This document shows positions 18,801 through 27,183 of a stretch of 46,658 nt of DNA, in pieces. The notes beneath the pieces are model-generated. The model was not told where the DNA came from. It saw only the letters and a program-made list of their open reading frames with translations, and searched no databases. Source of the stretch: Mesorhizobium sp. (GTDB lineage Bacteria > Pseudomonadota > Alphaproteobacteria > Rhizobiales > Rhizobiaceae). Within the stretch, counting starts at the first letter, position 1, and each line of letters opens with the position of its first letter. Position numbers and translations under genes: made by a program. Where the stretch lies: positions 1-46,658 of the forward strand of contig NZ_JANINM010000178.1 of the NCBI RefSeq assembly GCF_024509055.1, read 5' to 3'.

Positions 18801-18960
18801 TCGTCATCCTAGGGCGGAGCAAGGAGCGAAGCGACGCGCGCAGACCCTAGGATCCATGCCGTGACGCTAAGGTATTGCAACAGCTACAGAATTCTGCACC
18901 GTTGCGCTCGATGATGGAGGTCACGGCATGGATTCTCGGGTCAAGCCCGAGAATGACGAC
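18801..18960. repeat. Palindromic intergenic repeat, copy 1
   Basis: A mosaic inverted repeat between the FMN riboswitch and mtnA. Outer arms TCGTCAT (18801-18807) and ATGACGA face each other. An inner pair GGATCCATGCCGTGAC / GTCACGGCATGGATTC (from 18849 and 18920) brackets a unique core. The left half (18804-18864) is nearly identical, in inverted orientation, to 34252-34312. The right half carries a small hairpin TCTCGGGTCAAGCCCGAGA. The rest of the 240-base gap shows no gene. Confidence 0.85.
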
Positions 18961-18980
18961 GCGCTGGGGAGATCACCCAG

Positions 18981-20075
18981 TCACCCCCGCTCCGGGAACA
19001 TTGCCCTCAACCCCTCGCGTGAGGCCTTCGCCACGCCGCGCTCGGTGATCAGGCCCGTTACCAGCCGCGCCGGCGTCACGTCGAAGGCCGGGTTCGCCGC
19101 CGGCGTCGCGTCGGGCGAAACCCGCACCTGCGCGATCTTGCCGTCTGCGGTCCGGCCCCAGACCAGCGAAACCTCGTCGCCGGAGCGCTCCTCGATCGGG
19201 ATCTCGGCCAGCCCGTCGGCCACCGTCCAGTCTATGGTGGGTGAGGGGAGCGCGACATAGAACGGCACGTCGTTGTCGGCGGCGGCCAAAGCCTTGAGAT
19301 AAGTGCCGATCTTGTTGCAGACGTCGCCATTGGCGGTCGTGCGGTCAGTGCCGACGATCACCATGTCGATCTCGCCATGCTGCATCAGATGGCCGCCGGC
19401 ATTGTCGACGATGAGCGTGTGCGGCACGCCGTGGCCGGCCATCTCCCAGGCCGTCAGCTGGGCGCCCTGGTTGCGCGGCCTGGTCTCGTCGACATAGACA
19501 TGCACCGGAATGCCGGCTTCCGTCGCCAGGTAGATCGGCGCGGTGGCGGTGCCATAGTCGACGGTCGCCAGCCAGCCGGCATTGCAATGTGTGAGGATGT
19601 TGACGGTTTCGCCCGGCTTCTTGCGCGCCGCGATCTGCCTGATGATGGCAAGCCCGTTCTCGCCTATGGCGCGGTTCAGTCCCACATCCTCGTCGGCGAT
19701 CTCGGCGGCGCGCCGGTAGGCGGCCTCCGCGCGCTGCTCGGGCGCGAGCGGCTTCAGGAAGCGCCGCATCTCGTCCAGCGCCCAGCGCAGGTTGATCGCG
19801 GTGGGTCGCGTCGTATGAAGCGTCTCCCACACCGCGTCGAGCGCTTCGTCCGATGAGTCGTCGCTCATCTGGATGGCGACGCCATAGGCGGCGGTGACGC
19901 CGATCAGCGGCGCGCCGCGCACCCACATGTCGCGGATCGCGGTGGCGATGCCGGCGACCGTTCCGATCTTCTCGATGCGGAACTCGTGCGGCAGCCAGCG
20001 CTGGTCGATGATCTCGACCGAACGCTTGTCTTCACTCAGCCAGATGGTGCGGAAGTGGCGTTCGCCGACGTTCAA
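18981..20075 (-). CDS. mtnA: S-methyl-5-thioribose-1-phosphate isomerase
   Basis: A 364-residue enzyme that converts 5-methylthioribose-1-phosphate to 5-methylthioribulose-1-phosphate in salvage of methylthioadenosine, a by-product of polyamine and acyl-homoserine-lactone synthesis. Family motifs are [44 protein letters not shown] with the catalytic Cys, and [19 protein letters not shown] with the catalytic Asp. It belongs to the eIF2B-alpha/MtnA fold. The start is TTG 20075, which overlaps the mtnK stop as TTGA and has AGGAGAG at the right spacing. It is therefore translationally coupled to the kinase that makes its substrate. Family length is ~350-370, so it is complete. Confidence 0.95.
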   Translation of the reverse strand: MNVGERHFRTIWLSEDKRSVEIIDQRWLPHEFRIEKIGTVAGIATAIRDMWVRGAPLIGVTAAYGVAIQMSDDSSDEALDAVWETLHTTRPTAINLRWALDEMRRFLKPLAPEQRAEAAYRRAAEIADEDVGLNRAIGENGLAIIRQIAARKKPGETVNILTHCNAGWLATVDYGTATAPIYLATEAGIPVHVYVDETRPRNQGAQLTAWEMAGHGVPHTLIVDNAGGHLMQHGEIDMVIVGTDRTTANGDVCNKIGTYLKALAAADNDVPFYVALPSPTIDWTVADGLAEIPIEERSGDEVSLVWGRTADGKIAQVRVSPDATPAANPAFDVTPARLVTGLITERGVAKASREGLRAMFPERG

Positions 20076-21343
20076 ATTCTGCTCTCCTGTTCGATCAGCG
20101 CGGCCAGCTTGTTGACCTCGTCGATGCTATGGATCTGGCGCCGGTTGACGGCGATGTGGCGGCCGAAGCGCAAAGCCTTGGCCTCACATCTGGCGCGCAG
20201 GTCTTGATCGGCAATGGTCTCGAAATCCGCATTATGGGCGAGACCGAGAATACGCCGGTGCACCTCGATGCCGGCAAAGCCAAGCAGGTCGGTCCAGATG
20301 CTTGAGAGCATATGGTCGAACGCCTGCTCGGAACCCAGGAGGTCGCCTTGATCCTCGAAAAGGCTCTTCTGGTAGAGCATGCCGTTGCGCTCGGTGCGCC
20401 ACAGATGCGAGAACTCGGCGCGGAAGACCGACCAGGTCTCGGCGGTGACCCGTAGCAGATAGGCGCGCATGGAGTCCCGGCTGCCTTTCTCCTCATGGCC
20501 GCGCTGCGAGAAGAAGGCCATCCAGAAATTGGCGAGCAGCATGCCGACGTCGAAGGCGATCGGGCCGTAGAAGGCGAATTCCGGATCGATCATCCGGGTC
20601 TCGGTGTCTGTCACCATGATCGAGCCGGAATGCAGGTCGCCATGCAGCATCGTCTCGGCATTGGCGGCGAAGAGATGCTTGAGCCGTTGCGCCTCGACCT
20701 TGAGGTCGCGGTCGGCGCGCAACTCGGCCACCAAGCCGTCGAGTTGCGGGTTGGTGTGCCGGTTCATTTTGGCGTCGAAATAGGGGTCGGAGAAAACCAG
20801 GTTCTCCGTGATGTCGCAGAGCTCGACATTGTCGGCGAACAGCGCCAGGTCGGCCTTGCGATCTTTGGTCACCATAGACAGGTCCGAACCGCGGAACAGC
20901 GTGTGGGCCATGAAGAGGCCGATGTCGCGTGCGATTTTGGGCAGCTCGCGACCGTCGATCAGCGCCCGCCGCAGGATGATATGCGGCGACAGAAACTCCA
21001 TCACGATCAGCGCCTGGTCCTCGTCGAAATGGTAGATCGCCGGCACCGAGCCGGGCGCCCGGCGCTCCTGCCTGGTCAGCGCGTGATATTCGAAGAAGGA
21101 GCGCTTGAGCGGCAGCGGCCAGCTGTCGCCGACCAGCCGCACATAGGGTAGCGCCTGCTTCACCACCGCCGCGCCCTTGTCTCCTTCGACGATGAAGACG
21201 AGGTTCAGATTGCCGTCGCCGACCTCGCGTACCTTCCACTGCGCGGCATCACTGCCGATGCGCGTGGTCAACGCCGCGGTCCCGCCAAGGCGCTTTGGCA
21301 GCGTCTCCACCGACAATGCTTCGAACGGCTTCTTCTCGGTCAT
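20072..21343 (-). CDS. mtnK: S-methyl-5-thioribose kinase
   Basis: A 423-residue kinase that phosphorylates 5-methylthioribose at C1 with ATP, feeding MtnA. It has the aminoglycoside-phosphotransferase-like fold: [12 protein letters not shown] (glycine-rich loop region), [10 protein letters not shown] with the ATP lysine, [12 protein letters not shown] (hinge), [12 protein letters not shown] (catalytic Asp) and [17 protein letters not shown] (the DPE metal motif). ATG 21343 was chosen for the strong GGAGGGGAG site immediately upstream; the frame is open for another 32 codons with no support. It is first in an mtnK-mtnA operon and divergent from the ribose-type ABC importer across a 138-base gap holding a long palindrome. 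That arrangement suggests shared control and uptake of methylthioribose by the importer (inference). Confidence 0.95.
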   Translation of the reverse strand: MTEKKPFEALSVETLPKRLGGTAALTTRIGSDAAQWKVREVGDGNLNLVFIVEGDKGAAVVKQALPYVRLVGDSWPLPLKRSFFEYHALTRQERRAPGSVPAIYHFDEDQALIVMEFLSPHIILRRALIDGRELPKIARDIGLFMAHTLFRGSDLSMVTKDRKADLALFADNVELCDITENLVFSDPYFDAKMNRHTNPQLDGLVAELRADRDLKVEAQRLKHLFAANAETMLHGDLHSGSIMVTDTETRMIDPEFAFYGPIAFDVGMLLANFWMAFFSQRGHEEKGSRDSMRAYLLRVTAETWSVFRAEFSHLWRTERNGMLYQKSLFEDQGDLLGSEQAFDHMLSSIWTDLLGFAGIEVHRRILGLAHNADFETIADQDLRARCEAKALRFGRHIAVNRRQIHSIDEVNKLAALIEQESRI

Positions 21344-21415
21344 TCTCTCCCCTCCTGCGCGTGGTTTCCGACGATAGCGGAGCCACGGCGGCGAGGCCAA
21401 GCTATGGACGGCTCT

Positions 21416-21444
21416 GGCAATTGTCAATCGTGTTGACAATTGCC
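21416..21444. promoter_or_regulatory. 29-base operator-like palindrome in the mtnK / ABC divergent promoter
   Basis: Perfect 12-base arms GGCAATTGTCAA (21416-21427) and TTGACAATTGCC (21433-21444) with a 5-base centre lie between the two divergent starts (21343 and 21482). Length and position fit the binding site of a dimeric repressor controlling both operons. No regulator gene lies next to them, so the regulator is encoded elsewhere. Confidence 0.75.
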
Positions 21445-21481
21445 GAATGAGCCCATAGCGTCACCGGCCAGGGAGGAACGA

Positions 21482-22993
21482 ATGGGCGCAGATGCCGTGT
21501 TCCGTGTGGAGGCCTTAAGGAAATCCTTTGGCCAGAACGAGGTGCTTGGCGGCATCTCGCTAGAACTGTTTGCGGGCGAGGTGACGGTGCTGATGGGCGC
21601 CAACGGCGCAGGCAAGTCCACCCTGGTCAAGATCGTCAGCGGTGTCTATTTGCGCGGGGCTGGCTCCATGCAGCTGGCGGGCAGGGCTTTCGACCCGCAG
21701 ACCCCGGCCGAAGCGATCCGCGCCGGTGTCGTCACCGTGCACCAGAACATCAATGACGGCGTGGTGGCCGACCTCGACGTCGCCACCAACCTGACTTTGG
21801 ACCGATTGAGCGGCAAGGGCGCGTCGCTCTTGTTCAAGCCGGCCAATGTCCGTGCCGAGGCGAGAGCTGTCGCCGATCGCATGGGGCTCGCCATCGACCT
21901 CAAGGCGCGTGTCAGCGACCTTACCCTTGCCGACCGGCAGATGGTGGCGATCGCGCGCGCCATGGCGCACCAGCCGAAGGTGCTTATCCTCGATGAGCCG
22001 ACCTCGTCGCTGTCGAGCGCCGAAGCCGACCGCCTGTTTGCGCTGATCGACCGCCTGCGCGGGCAGGGCGTCGCCATCCTCTACATCTCGCACCGCATGT
22101 CCGACATCCGCCGGCTCGCCGACCGTATCGTCTCGATGCGTGACGGCGTCATAGCCGGGGCATTCGACCACAAACCGCTCGATTACGAGGGCGCGGTCAA
22201 TGCCATGCTCGGCAGAAAGATCCACCTCGAGCGGGTCGTCGCGAGGAATTCGGCGCAAGCCGTCTTCAGCGCCGAGGGCTTGCAGATCGCGCACGGGTCG
22301 AAGCCGATCTCGATGACGCTCGGCGCCGGCGAAGTGGTAGCCATCACCGGTCTGGTCGGCGTAGGCAAGACAGCCTTGGCCGAAACTCTCTTCGGCGTGC
22401 GCAAGCCGCTCGCCGGCACGATGCGCATGGACGGCGAGCCCCATGCGCCGGTATCGGCGCGCGAGGCGATCGCCCATGGCGTCTTCCTCGTCGCCAAGGA
22501 TCGCGCGACAAGCGGCATCGTCGGCGGCTTCAACATCGAGCGCAACATCAGCCTGCCGTTCCTCAAGCGCATGTCGGGCTTCGGCGTCATGAGGAAGCGC
22601 GCCGAGCGCGCAGCCGCTCGCCGCCAGATCGACGAACTGGGCATCGTCTGCCGCTCGGAGAAGGACGAACTCTCGGCGCTTTCGGGCGGCAACCAGCAGA
22701 AGGTGATGGTGGCGCGCTGGATGTCGCAAGCCTCGCGCTTGTTCATCCTCGACGAGCCTTTCCAGGGCGTCGACATCTCGGCAAGGCGCGACATCGCGGC
22801 GAAGCTCAGAGCCAGCGCCGACGGCCGCGCAACGCTGATCTTCGTCACCGAGATCGACGAGGCGCTGGAGACCGCCGACCGCATCCTGGTGATGTCGGAA
22901 CACACGATCGTTGGCGAGCACAGGAACGCCGATATCGACCTTGACCGCTTGCTGGCCGAAGTGGCCGGAGGGCCGCTTCACAGCGCGGCGTGA
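21482..22993 (+). CDS. Ribose-type sugar ABC transporter, double ATPase (RbsA family)
   Basis: A 503-residue protein with two ABC ATPase domains. Domain 1 has Walker A GANGAGKS (39-46), a weakened signature LTLADRQMVAIARAMA and Walker B VLILDEPTSSLSS. Domain 2 has Walker A GLVGVGKTA, the full signature LSGGNQQKVMVARWM and Walker B LFILDEPFQGVD. This asymmetry is normal for RbsA/MglA/XylG proteins. ATG 21482 has GGGAGGA directly upstream. It powers import by the permease and binding protein encoded next. It is divergent from mtnK-mtnA. By context the sugar may be 5-methylthioribose, although ribose-type importers are broad and another pentose cannot be excluded. Confidence 0.92.
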   Translation: MGADAVFRVEALRKSFGQNEVLGGISLELFAGEVTVLMGANGAGKSTLVKIVSGVYLRGAGSMQLAGRAFDPQTPAEAIRAGVVTVHQNINDGVVADLDVATNLTLDRLSGKGASLLFKPANVRAEARAVADRMGLAIDLKARVSDLTLADRQMVAIARAMAHQPKVLILDEPTSSLSSAEADRLFALIDRLRGQGVAILYISHRMSDIRRLADRIVSMRDGVIAGAFDHKPLDYEGAVNAMLGRKIHLERVVARNSAQAVFSAEGLQIAHGSKPISMTLGAGEVVAITGLVGVGKTALAETLFGVRKPLAGTMRMDGEPHAPVSAREAIAHGVFLVAKDRATSGIVGGFNIERNISLPFLKRMSGFGVMRKRAERAAARRQIDELGIVCRSEKDELSALSGGNQQKVMVARWMSQASRLFILDEPFQGVDISARRDIAAKLRASADGRATLIFVTEIDEALETADRILVMSEHTIVGEHRNADIDLDRLLAEVAGGPLHSAA

Positions 22994-23000
22994 GGTCCAA

Positions 23001-23048
23001 TGCATGTCGCCCAAAAGTGCGTAGCGGTTTTGGGAAAACGACATCCAT
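23001..23048. repeat. Short intergenic palindromic repeat, family B, copy 1
   Basis: ATGTCGCCCAAAA (23004-23016) faces TTTTGGG (23028-23034) and CGACAT (23039-23044), giving a two-step hairpin with a bulge. A close relative stands at 36310-36357. It lies between the ATPase and permease genes of one operon, so it is transcribed and could act as an mRNA hairpin. Confidence 0.8.
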
Positions 23049-23119
23049 CAAAACGAAGAATTGCATGGAGTGGAATGGAAAATGAGTTTGGGTTGGAAAG
23101 CCGCGCGGCGGGGCGCTGA

Positions 23120-24112
23120 ATGATGCGCGACTATGCCATCCGCTACGGCTTCATCGTCCTGCTGGTCGGGCTGATCGCCTATTTCGCGATCTCCGCCGAC
23201 GGTTTCGTCTCGCCTCAGAGCGCCGTCTTCATCTTCCAGTCTGTTGCCATTACCGGCGTGCTGGCGCTCGGCGTCACCGCAACGCTCGTCGTTGGCGGCT
23301 TCGATCTGTCGATCGGCTCGGTCGCCACCAGCGCCATGATGGCCGCCTCCTACGCCATGGTGGTGCTGCAGCAGAACGCCGTCGTCGCGGTCATCGCCTG
23401 TCTGGTCATCGGCGTGATCGTCGGCCTGATAAATGGCTGGCTGATCGTCTACATGCGCGTGCCTGATCTGCTGGCGACGCTCGGCATGATGTTCCTGCTG
23501 CTCGGCCTGCAGCGCATCCCGACGGAAGGGCGCTCGATCGCCACTGGCATGACCATGCCCGACGGCTCAGTCGCCAACGGCAAATTCAGCGAGGCCTTCC
23601 TGGCGCTCGGCCGCCACCGCATCGACTTCTTCCTCCCGAACCTCATCCCGGTCTCGGTGGTCGTGCTCGTTGTGCTCGCGGTGCTGATCTGGTTCTTCCT
23701 CGAATACACCCGCTTCGGCCGCATGATGTATGCCGTCGGCTCCAACGAACGCGCCGCCGAACTCGCCGGCGCGCCTGTCAAGGCATACAAGATCTGGGCC
23801 TACGTCATTTCTGGAGTATTTGCCTCGATCGGCGGCATTCTGCTCGCCGCCCGGCTTGGACGTGGCGATATCGCCTCGGGTAATAATCTGCTGCTCGACG
23901 CGGTGGCGGCGGCGCTCATCGGCTACGCCGTGCTCGGCGCCGCCAAGCCCAACGCCTTCGGCACCGCCGTCGGCGCCGTGTTCGTCGGCGTCCTGCTGCA
24001 GGGCCTGACGATGATGAACGCTCCCTACTACACGCAGGATTTCGTCAAGGGCGCGGTTCTCGTCGTCGCCCTTGTCTTCACCTTCGCCCTTTCCGGCAGG
24101 GGCAAGAGCTAG
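23120..24112 (+). CDS. Ribose-type sugar ABC transporter permease (RbsC family)
   Basis: A 330-residue inner-membrane permease with about eight to ten hydrophobic segments. It has family motifs TLVVGGFDLSIGSVA (residues ~55-70, the hallmark 'GGIDLSVGS' loop), LINGWLIVYMRVPDLLATLG, and the coupling segment TRFGRMMYAVGSNERAAELAGAPV, where the ATPase docks. The start ATG 23120 lies 126 bases after the ATPase gene. That gap is partly filled by a palindromic repeat, and there is no strong ribosome site. Only one permease gene is present, so it probably works as a homodimer. It passes the sugar bound by the following periplasmic protein into the cytoplasm next to the mtnK/mtnA enzymes. Confidence 0.92.
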   Translation: MMRDYAIRYGFIVLLVGLIAYFAISADGFVSPQSAVFIFQSVAITGVLALGVTATLVVGGFDLSIGSVATSAMMAASYAMVVLQQNAVVAVIACLVIGVIVGLINGWLIVYMRVPDLLATLGMMFLLLGLQRIPTEGRSIATGMTMPDGSVANGKFSEAFLALGRHRIDFFLPNLIPVSVVVLVVLAVLIWFFLEYTRFGRMMYAVGSNERAAELAGAPVKAYKIWAYVISGVFASIGGILLAARLGRGDIASGNNLLLDAVAAALIGYAVLGAAKPNAFGTAVGAVFVGVLLQGLTMMNAPYYTQDFVKGAVLVVALVFTFALSGRGKS

Positions 24113-24155
24113 TTTCGACCGGGGCATAGTGGATAGAACAACGGAGGAAAACGAC

Positions 24156-25208
24156 GTGAGCATTACAAGAAGACTTTTGGGGAAGGCCGCACTCGGCCTG
24201 GCGGGCGCGGCGCTGCTGATGCAGGGCACCGCCCTGGCGGCCGACCGCCCGGCGCCGTTCGACAAGCCGGGCGTCAAGATCGCGCTGGTGCGCTATCTCT
24301 CGACCGGTGACTTCTTCCAGGCTTATCTCTCCGGCGTCGAGGCGCAGGCCAAGGCGCTCGGTGTCGACCTGCGCGTGCTCGACAGCCGCCAGGACGCCGC
24401 GCTCCAGGCCGACATGGTCGACCAGGCCATCGCGCTCGGCGTGCAGGGCATCATCATCCAGCACGGCCTGACGGAATCGATGAAGGACGCCGCCCAGCGC
24501 GCGGTGGACGCTGGCATCAAGGTCGTCGCGTTCGACGTCAATGTCGAAAACCCGAAGATCCCGCAGATCGAGCAGTCCGACAAGGATCTCGCCAAGCTCG
24601 CGCTGGAGCAGGCGGTCAAGGACAATGGCGAGAGCTGGAAGGCCGGCTATGTCTATGTCGCCGGCATCGCGCCGCTCGACCGCCGCAACGAGACCTGGGT
24701 GGACGTGAAGAAAAAGAATGCGGGCATCAGCGAGGTCGCGCAGTTCGGTACGCTCGACAACCCGATCGCCAACTCCGTCGCCAACCAGGCGCGCTCGGTG
24801 CTGCAGGCGCATCCCGACATCAACGTGATGTTCGCGCCCTATGACGAGTTCGCCAAGGGCGTGAAGATCGCCGTCGATGAGGCTGGTCTGAACAAGAAGA
24901 TCAAGATCTATTCGGCCGACATCTCGACCTCGGACATCTCGGCGATGCGCGAGGCCGACAGCGCCTGGGCCGCCACCGCCGCTACCAACCCGGCCGTCGT
25001 CGGCCAGGTCTCGGTGCGCGCGCTGGCGCAGCTGCTCGCCGGCGAGGATCCCGGCCACAACGTCATCGTGCCGCCGACGCTGATCACCCAGAAGGAGCTC
25101 ATCGACAAGGACATCAAGAACATGGAGGACCTATCGGCCAAGCTGCCGCAGTTCGCCCATGCCGATGTCGCTATGCCGGCCTGGATGCCGAACCCGAACG
25201 CCAAGTAA
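24156..25208 (+). CDS. Ribose-type sugar ABC transporter, periplasmic binding protein
   Basis: A 350-residue periplasmic binding protein of the RbsB/Peripla_BP_4 class. It starts with GTG 24156 behind GGAGGAA. The signal peptide runs VSITRRLLGKAALGLAGAAL to about residue 29; it has an RR pair but is Sec-like. The mature protein starts with VKIALVRYLSTGDFFQAYLSG, followed by the first-lobe strand DLRVLDSRQDAALQADMVDQ, GVQGIIIQHG and VVAFDVNV, the sugar-binding motifs of the family. The sequence is more divergent from ribose- or xylose-binding proteins than its ATPase is, consistent with a modified ligand such as methylthioribose (inference). It is the last gene of the ABC operon and is closed by the terminator at 25231. 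Confidence 0.9.
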   Translation: MSITRRLLGKAALGLAGAALLMQGTALAADRPAPFDKPGVKIALVRYLSTGDFFQAYLSGVEAQAKALGVDLRVLDSRQDAALQADMVDQAIALGVQGIIIQHGLTESMKDAAQRAVDAGIKVVAFDVNVENPKIPQIEQSDKDLAKLALEQAVKDNGESWKAGYVYVAGIAPLDRRNETWVDVKKKNAGISEVAQFGTLDNPIANSVANQARSVLQAHPDINVMFAPYDEFAKGVKIAVDEAGLNKKIKIYSADISTSDISAMREADSAWAATAATNPAVVGQVSVRALAQLLAGEDPGHNVIVPPTLITQKELIDKDIKNMEDLSAKLPQFAHADVAMPAWMPNPNAK

Positions 25209-25230
25209 GGGCCTGGCAGTCGCAAAACGA

Positions 25231-25268
25231 AGAGAGCGGTCCCACGGGCCGCTCTCTGTCTTTCTGGC
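25231..25268 (+). terminator. Rho-independent terminator of the sugar ABC operon
   Basis: AGAGAGCGG (25231-25239) pairs perfectly with CCGCTCTCT (25249-25257), followed by GTCTTTCT. It lies 22 bases after the binding-protein stop. Confidence 0.85.
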
Positions 25269-25283
25269 GATAGCGCCGTGGCC

Positions 25284-25523
25284 TCATCGCTGCCAGAAGG
25301 GCAGCTTGGCGATCTCCAGTTCGACTTCTTCCTTCGTCAGACCGATATCGTCGATCAGGTGCGGATTGTCCGTCACCATGCGCTTGAGGTCGAAGCGAAA
25401 GCGGGCCTGCTTGCGGCGGGCCGCGATAAGGCTGCGCAAGGCGGCAAGGCTGTAACGGCGGACCGCCTTGGGCATCGCCGGCCGTGCCGTCAGATCCGTG
25501 CAGGAGACAACGATATCGTTCAT
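25284..25523 (-). CDS. DUF1127 domain small protein
   Basis: A 79-residue protein. The C-terminal half RSLIAARRKQARFRFDLKRM, then DIGLTKEEVELEIAKLPFW, is the arginine-rich DUF1127 motif (YjiS-like). The N-terminal 30 residues are variable. ATG 25523 has GGAGG at the right distance; the frame is open far upstream only as an antisense shadow. Small DUF1127 proteins in Agrobacterium and Rhodobacter affect phosphate and carbon metabolism, small-RNA turnover and stress responses. Some longer members bind RNA through the basic helix. The gene is divergent from the winged-helix/TPR regulator with 133 bases between the starts, a layout that invites shared control. Confidence 0.85.
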   Translation of the reverse strand: MNDIVVSCTDLTARPAMPKAVRRYSLAALRSLIAARRKQARFRFDLKRMVTDNPHLIDDIGLTKEEVELEIAKLPFWQR

Positions 25524-25656
25524 GGCAACCTCCATACGGTCGAGGGATTGAAACCTTCGATTTGATTGAGGTTGAACTCTGCAGCAGCCGGCCGGCGGCG
25601 TAATTAAGCCCTCCCAAATAGTTCTCAAAACTTCCAAATCGGCTATAGATCGCCGC

Positions 25657-27165
25657 ATGCAGGGATCGCGCTTTGCATTTGGGCCGTTCGTGTTTGATCC
25701 AGGCGCGGGAACGCTGCTCCGGGACGATGTTCCCGTTGCCGCCGGCCACCGTGGGCTCAAGCTCCTCGAGGCGCTTGTCGGCCGTCCTGGCGAAATTCTG
25801 GCCAAGGCCGAACTGATGGATGCGGCGTGGCCAGGCACGGCCGTCGAGGAAGGCAACCTCACCGTCCAGATCGCGCAGCTCAGGAAGCTGCTTGGTCCCG
25901 CCATCGACGGCGGCGACTGGATCGCCACGATCCCGCGCGTTGGCTACCGTTTTACAGGCGCCATCGAAAAGCTCGACGGCGCTCAGAAGAGGCCTTTGCC
26001 GCTGCCCGACAAACCGTCGATCGCCGTGCTGCCTTTCGTGGCTTTCGGCAACGATCCAGAACAGGTGTCGTTTGCGGACGGCTTGACCGAGGACTTGATC
26101 ACCGATCTCTCCAGAATGGGTGGCCTGTTCGTCATCGCCCGCAACTCGGTGTTTGCCTACAAGGGCAGGGCGATGGATGTGCGCATGATCGCCAGGGAGC
26201 TCGGCGTGCGTTACCTCTTGGAAGGCAGCGCGCGGCGTGCCGCGGGGCGCGTTCGCATCAATGCGCAGCTTGTCGATGCGGTGAGCGGAGAACATCTCTG
26301 GGCGGAACGCTTCGATCGAGGCCTCGAAGATATCTTCGCCGTTCAGGACGAAGTGACGGCCAAGATCGTGGAGGCGTTGCTCGGCCGGCTGCGCGCGCTG
26401 CCGGAGCGCAACCGGCCGAAGAACCTCGAAGCCTATGATCTCGTCGTGCGGGCGCGCAAAATGTTCGACGAGTCGCCGCAAATGGCGCGCGAAGCGCATC
26501 TGATGCTGACGCGCGCGATCACGCTCGATCCGGACTACGCCGAGGCCTATCGCTGGCTGGCGATGAATCACTGGATGGGCTGGGTGCATTGGGGCGAGCC
26601 GTTCGAGCCCGCCCGCAGCACATCTCTAGCGTTGGCACGCAAGGCCGTGGCGATCGATCCCAACGATGCCGGTTGCCGCTGGGTGCTGGCGAACCTTCTT
26701 GCCTATGAGCGAGATTTCGAGCAGTCGGACGCCGAATTCGCCAAGGCGATCGAGCTCGACCCGAACGAGGCCGATATCTGGGCGACCTTGTCCGACATCG
26801 AGGTGCTGGCTGGGAAAATCGAGGAGGGTCTGGAGCACATTCGCAAGGCTTTCCGACTGAACCCGTTTCCGCCAAGCTGGTATTACCTGACCCTTGGCCA
26901 GGGGCAGTATGCGGCCGGCGATTACGAGGCGGCCGTCGAGACGCTGCGCCGCGACGAGACCTACCGCACCAGCTCACGCCGCTTCCTGGCGGCAAGCCTT
27001 GCCCAGCTCGGCCGCCTCGACGAGGCCCGCACTGAGGTCGCACTGTTCCTCGTCGGCAACCCGCACTTCTCCACGCAGCACTGGGTGGAGACGGAACCGT
27101 TCCGTGATGACGCGACGCTCAGGCATTTCGTCGACGGCTTCCTGAAGGCCGGTCTTCCGGAGTGA
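25657..27165 (+). CDS. Winged-helix (OmpR/CadC-type) regulator with TolB-N-like and TPR domains
   Basis: A 502-residue protein. Residues 5-105 form a trans_reg_C winged helix (FGPFVFDPGAGTLLRDD, VEEGNLTVQIAQLRKLLG, ATIPRVGYRF). Residues ~120-245 form the FlgO/TolB-N-like domain often fused in this family (PSIAVLPFVAFGNDPEQVSF, RYLLEGSARRAAGRVRINAQ, AERFDRGLEDIFAVQDEVT). Residues ~265-490 are tetratricopeptide repeats (LDPDYAEAYRWLAMNHWMGW, LDPNEADIWATLSDIEVLAG). No membrane segment is visible. Rhizobia carry many such proteins and their ligands are unknown. The DNA-binding domain implies transcriptional control, perhaps of the divergent DUF1127 gene. ATG 25657 fits the usual start directly before the winged helix. 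Confidence 0.88.
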   Translation: MQGSRFAFGPFVFDPGAGTLLRDDVPVAAGHRGLKLLEALVGRPGEILAKAELMDAAWPGTAVEEGNLTVQIAQLRKLLGPAIDGGDWIATIPRVGYRFTGAIEKLDGAQKRPLPLPDKPSIAVLPFVAFGNDPEQVSFADGLTEDLITDLSRMGGLFVIARNSVFAYKGRAMDVRMIARELGVRYLLEGSARRAAGRVRINAQLVDAVSGEHLWAERFDRGLEDIFAVQDEVTAKIVEALLGRLRALPERNRPKNLEAYDLVVRARKMFDESPQMAREAHLMLTRAITLDPDYAEAYRWLAMNHWMGWVHWGEPFEPARSTSLALARKAVAIDPNDAGCRWVLANLLAYERDFEQSDAEFAKAIELDPNEADIWATLSDIEVLAGKIEEGLEHIRKAFRLNPFPPSWYYLTLGQGQYAAGDYEAAVETLRRDETYRTSSRRFLAASLAQLGRLDEARTEVALFLVGNPHFSTQHWVETEPFRDDATLRHFVDGFLKAGLPE

Positions 27166-27183
27166 GGCAGCCAGGCGTTGACC

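Noticed and set aside
18801..18960. Interpreting the palindromic repeats as an insertion sequence or CRISPR
   Set aside because: There is no transposase, no regular spacer array and no target duplication visible; they are mosaic intergenic elements.
25524..26589. Long upstream extension of the DUF1127 frame
   Set aside because: It is the antisense of the wHTH/TPR gene. The internal ATG 25523 has a good ribosome site.
27166..27183. Terminator between the TPR regulator and ddl
   Set aside because: The gap is 18 bases and the only symmetry (CAGCCAGG / CCGGCTGG region) is weak.
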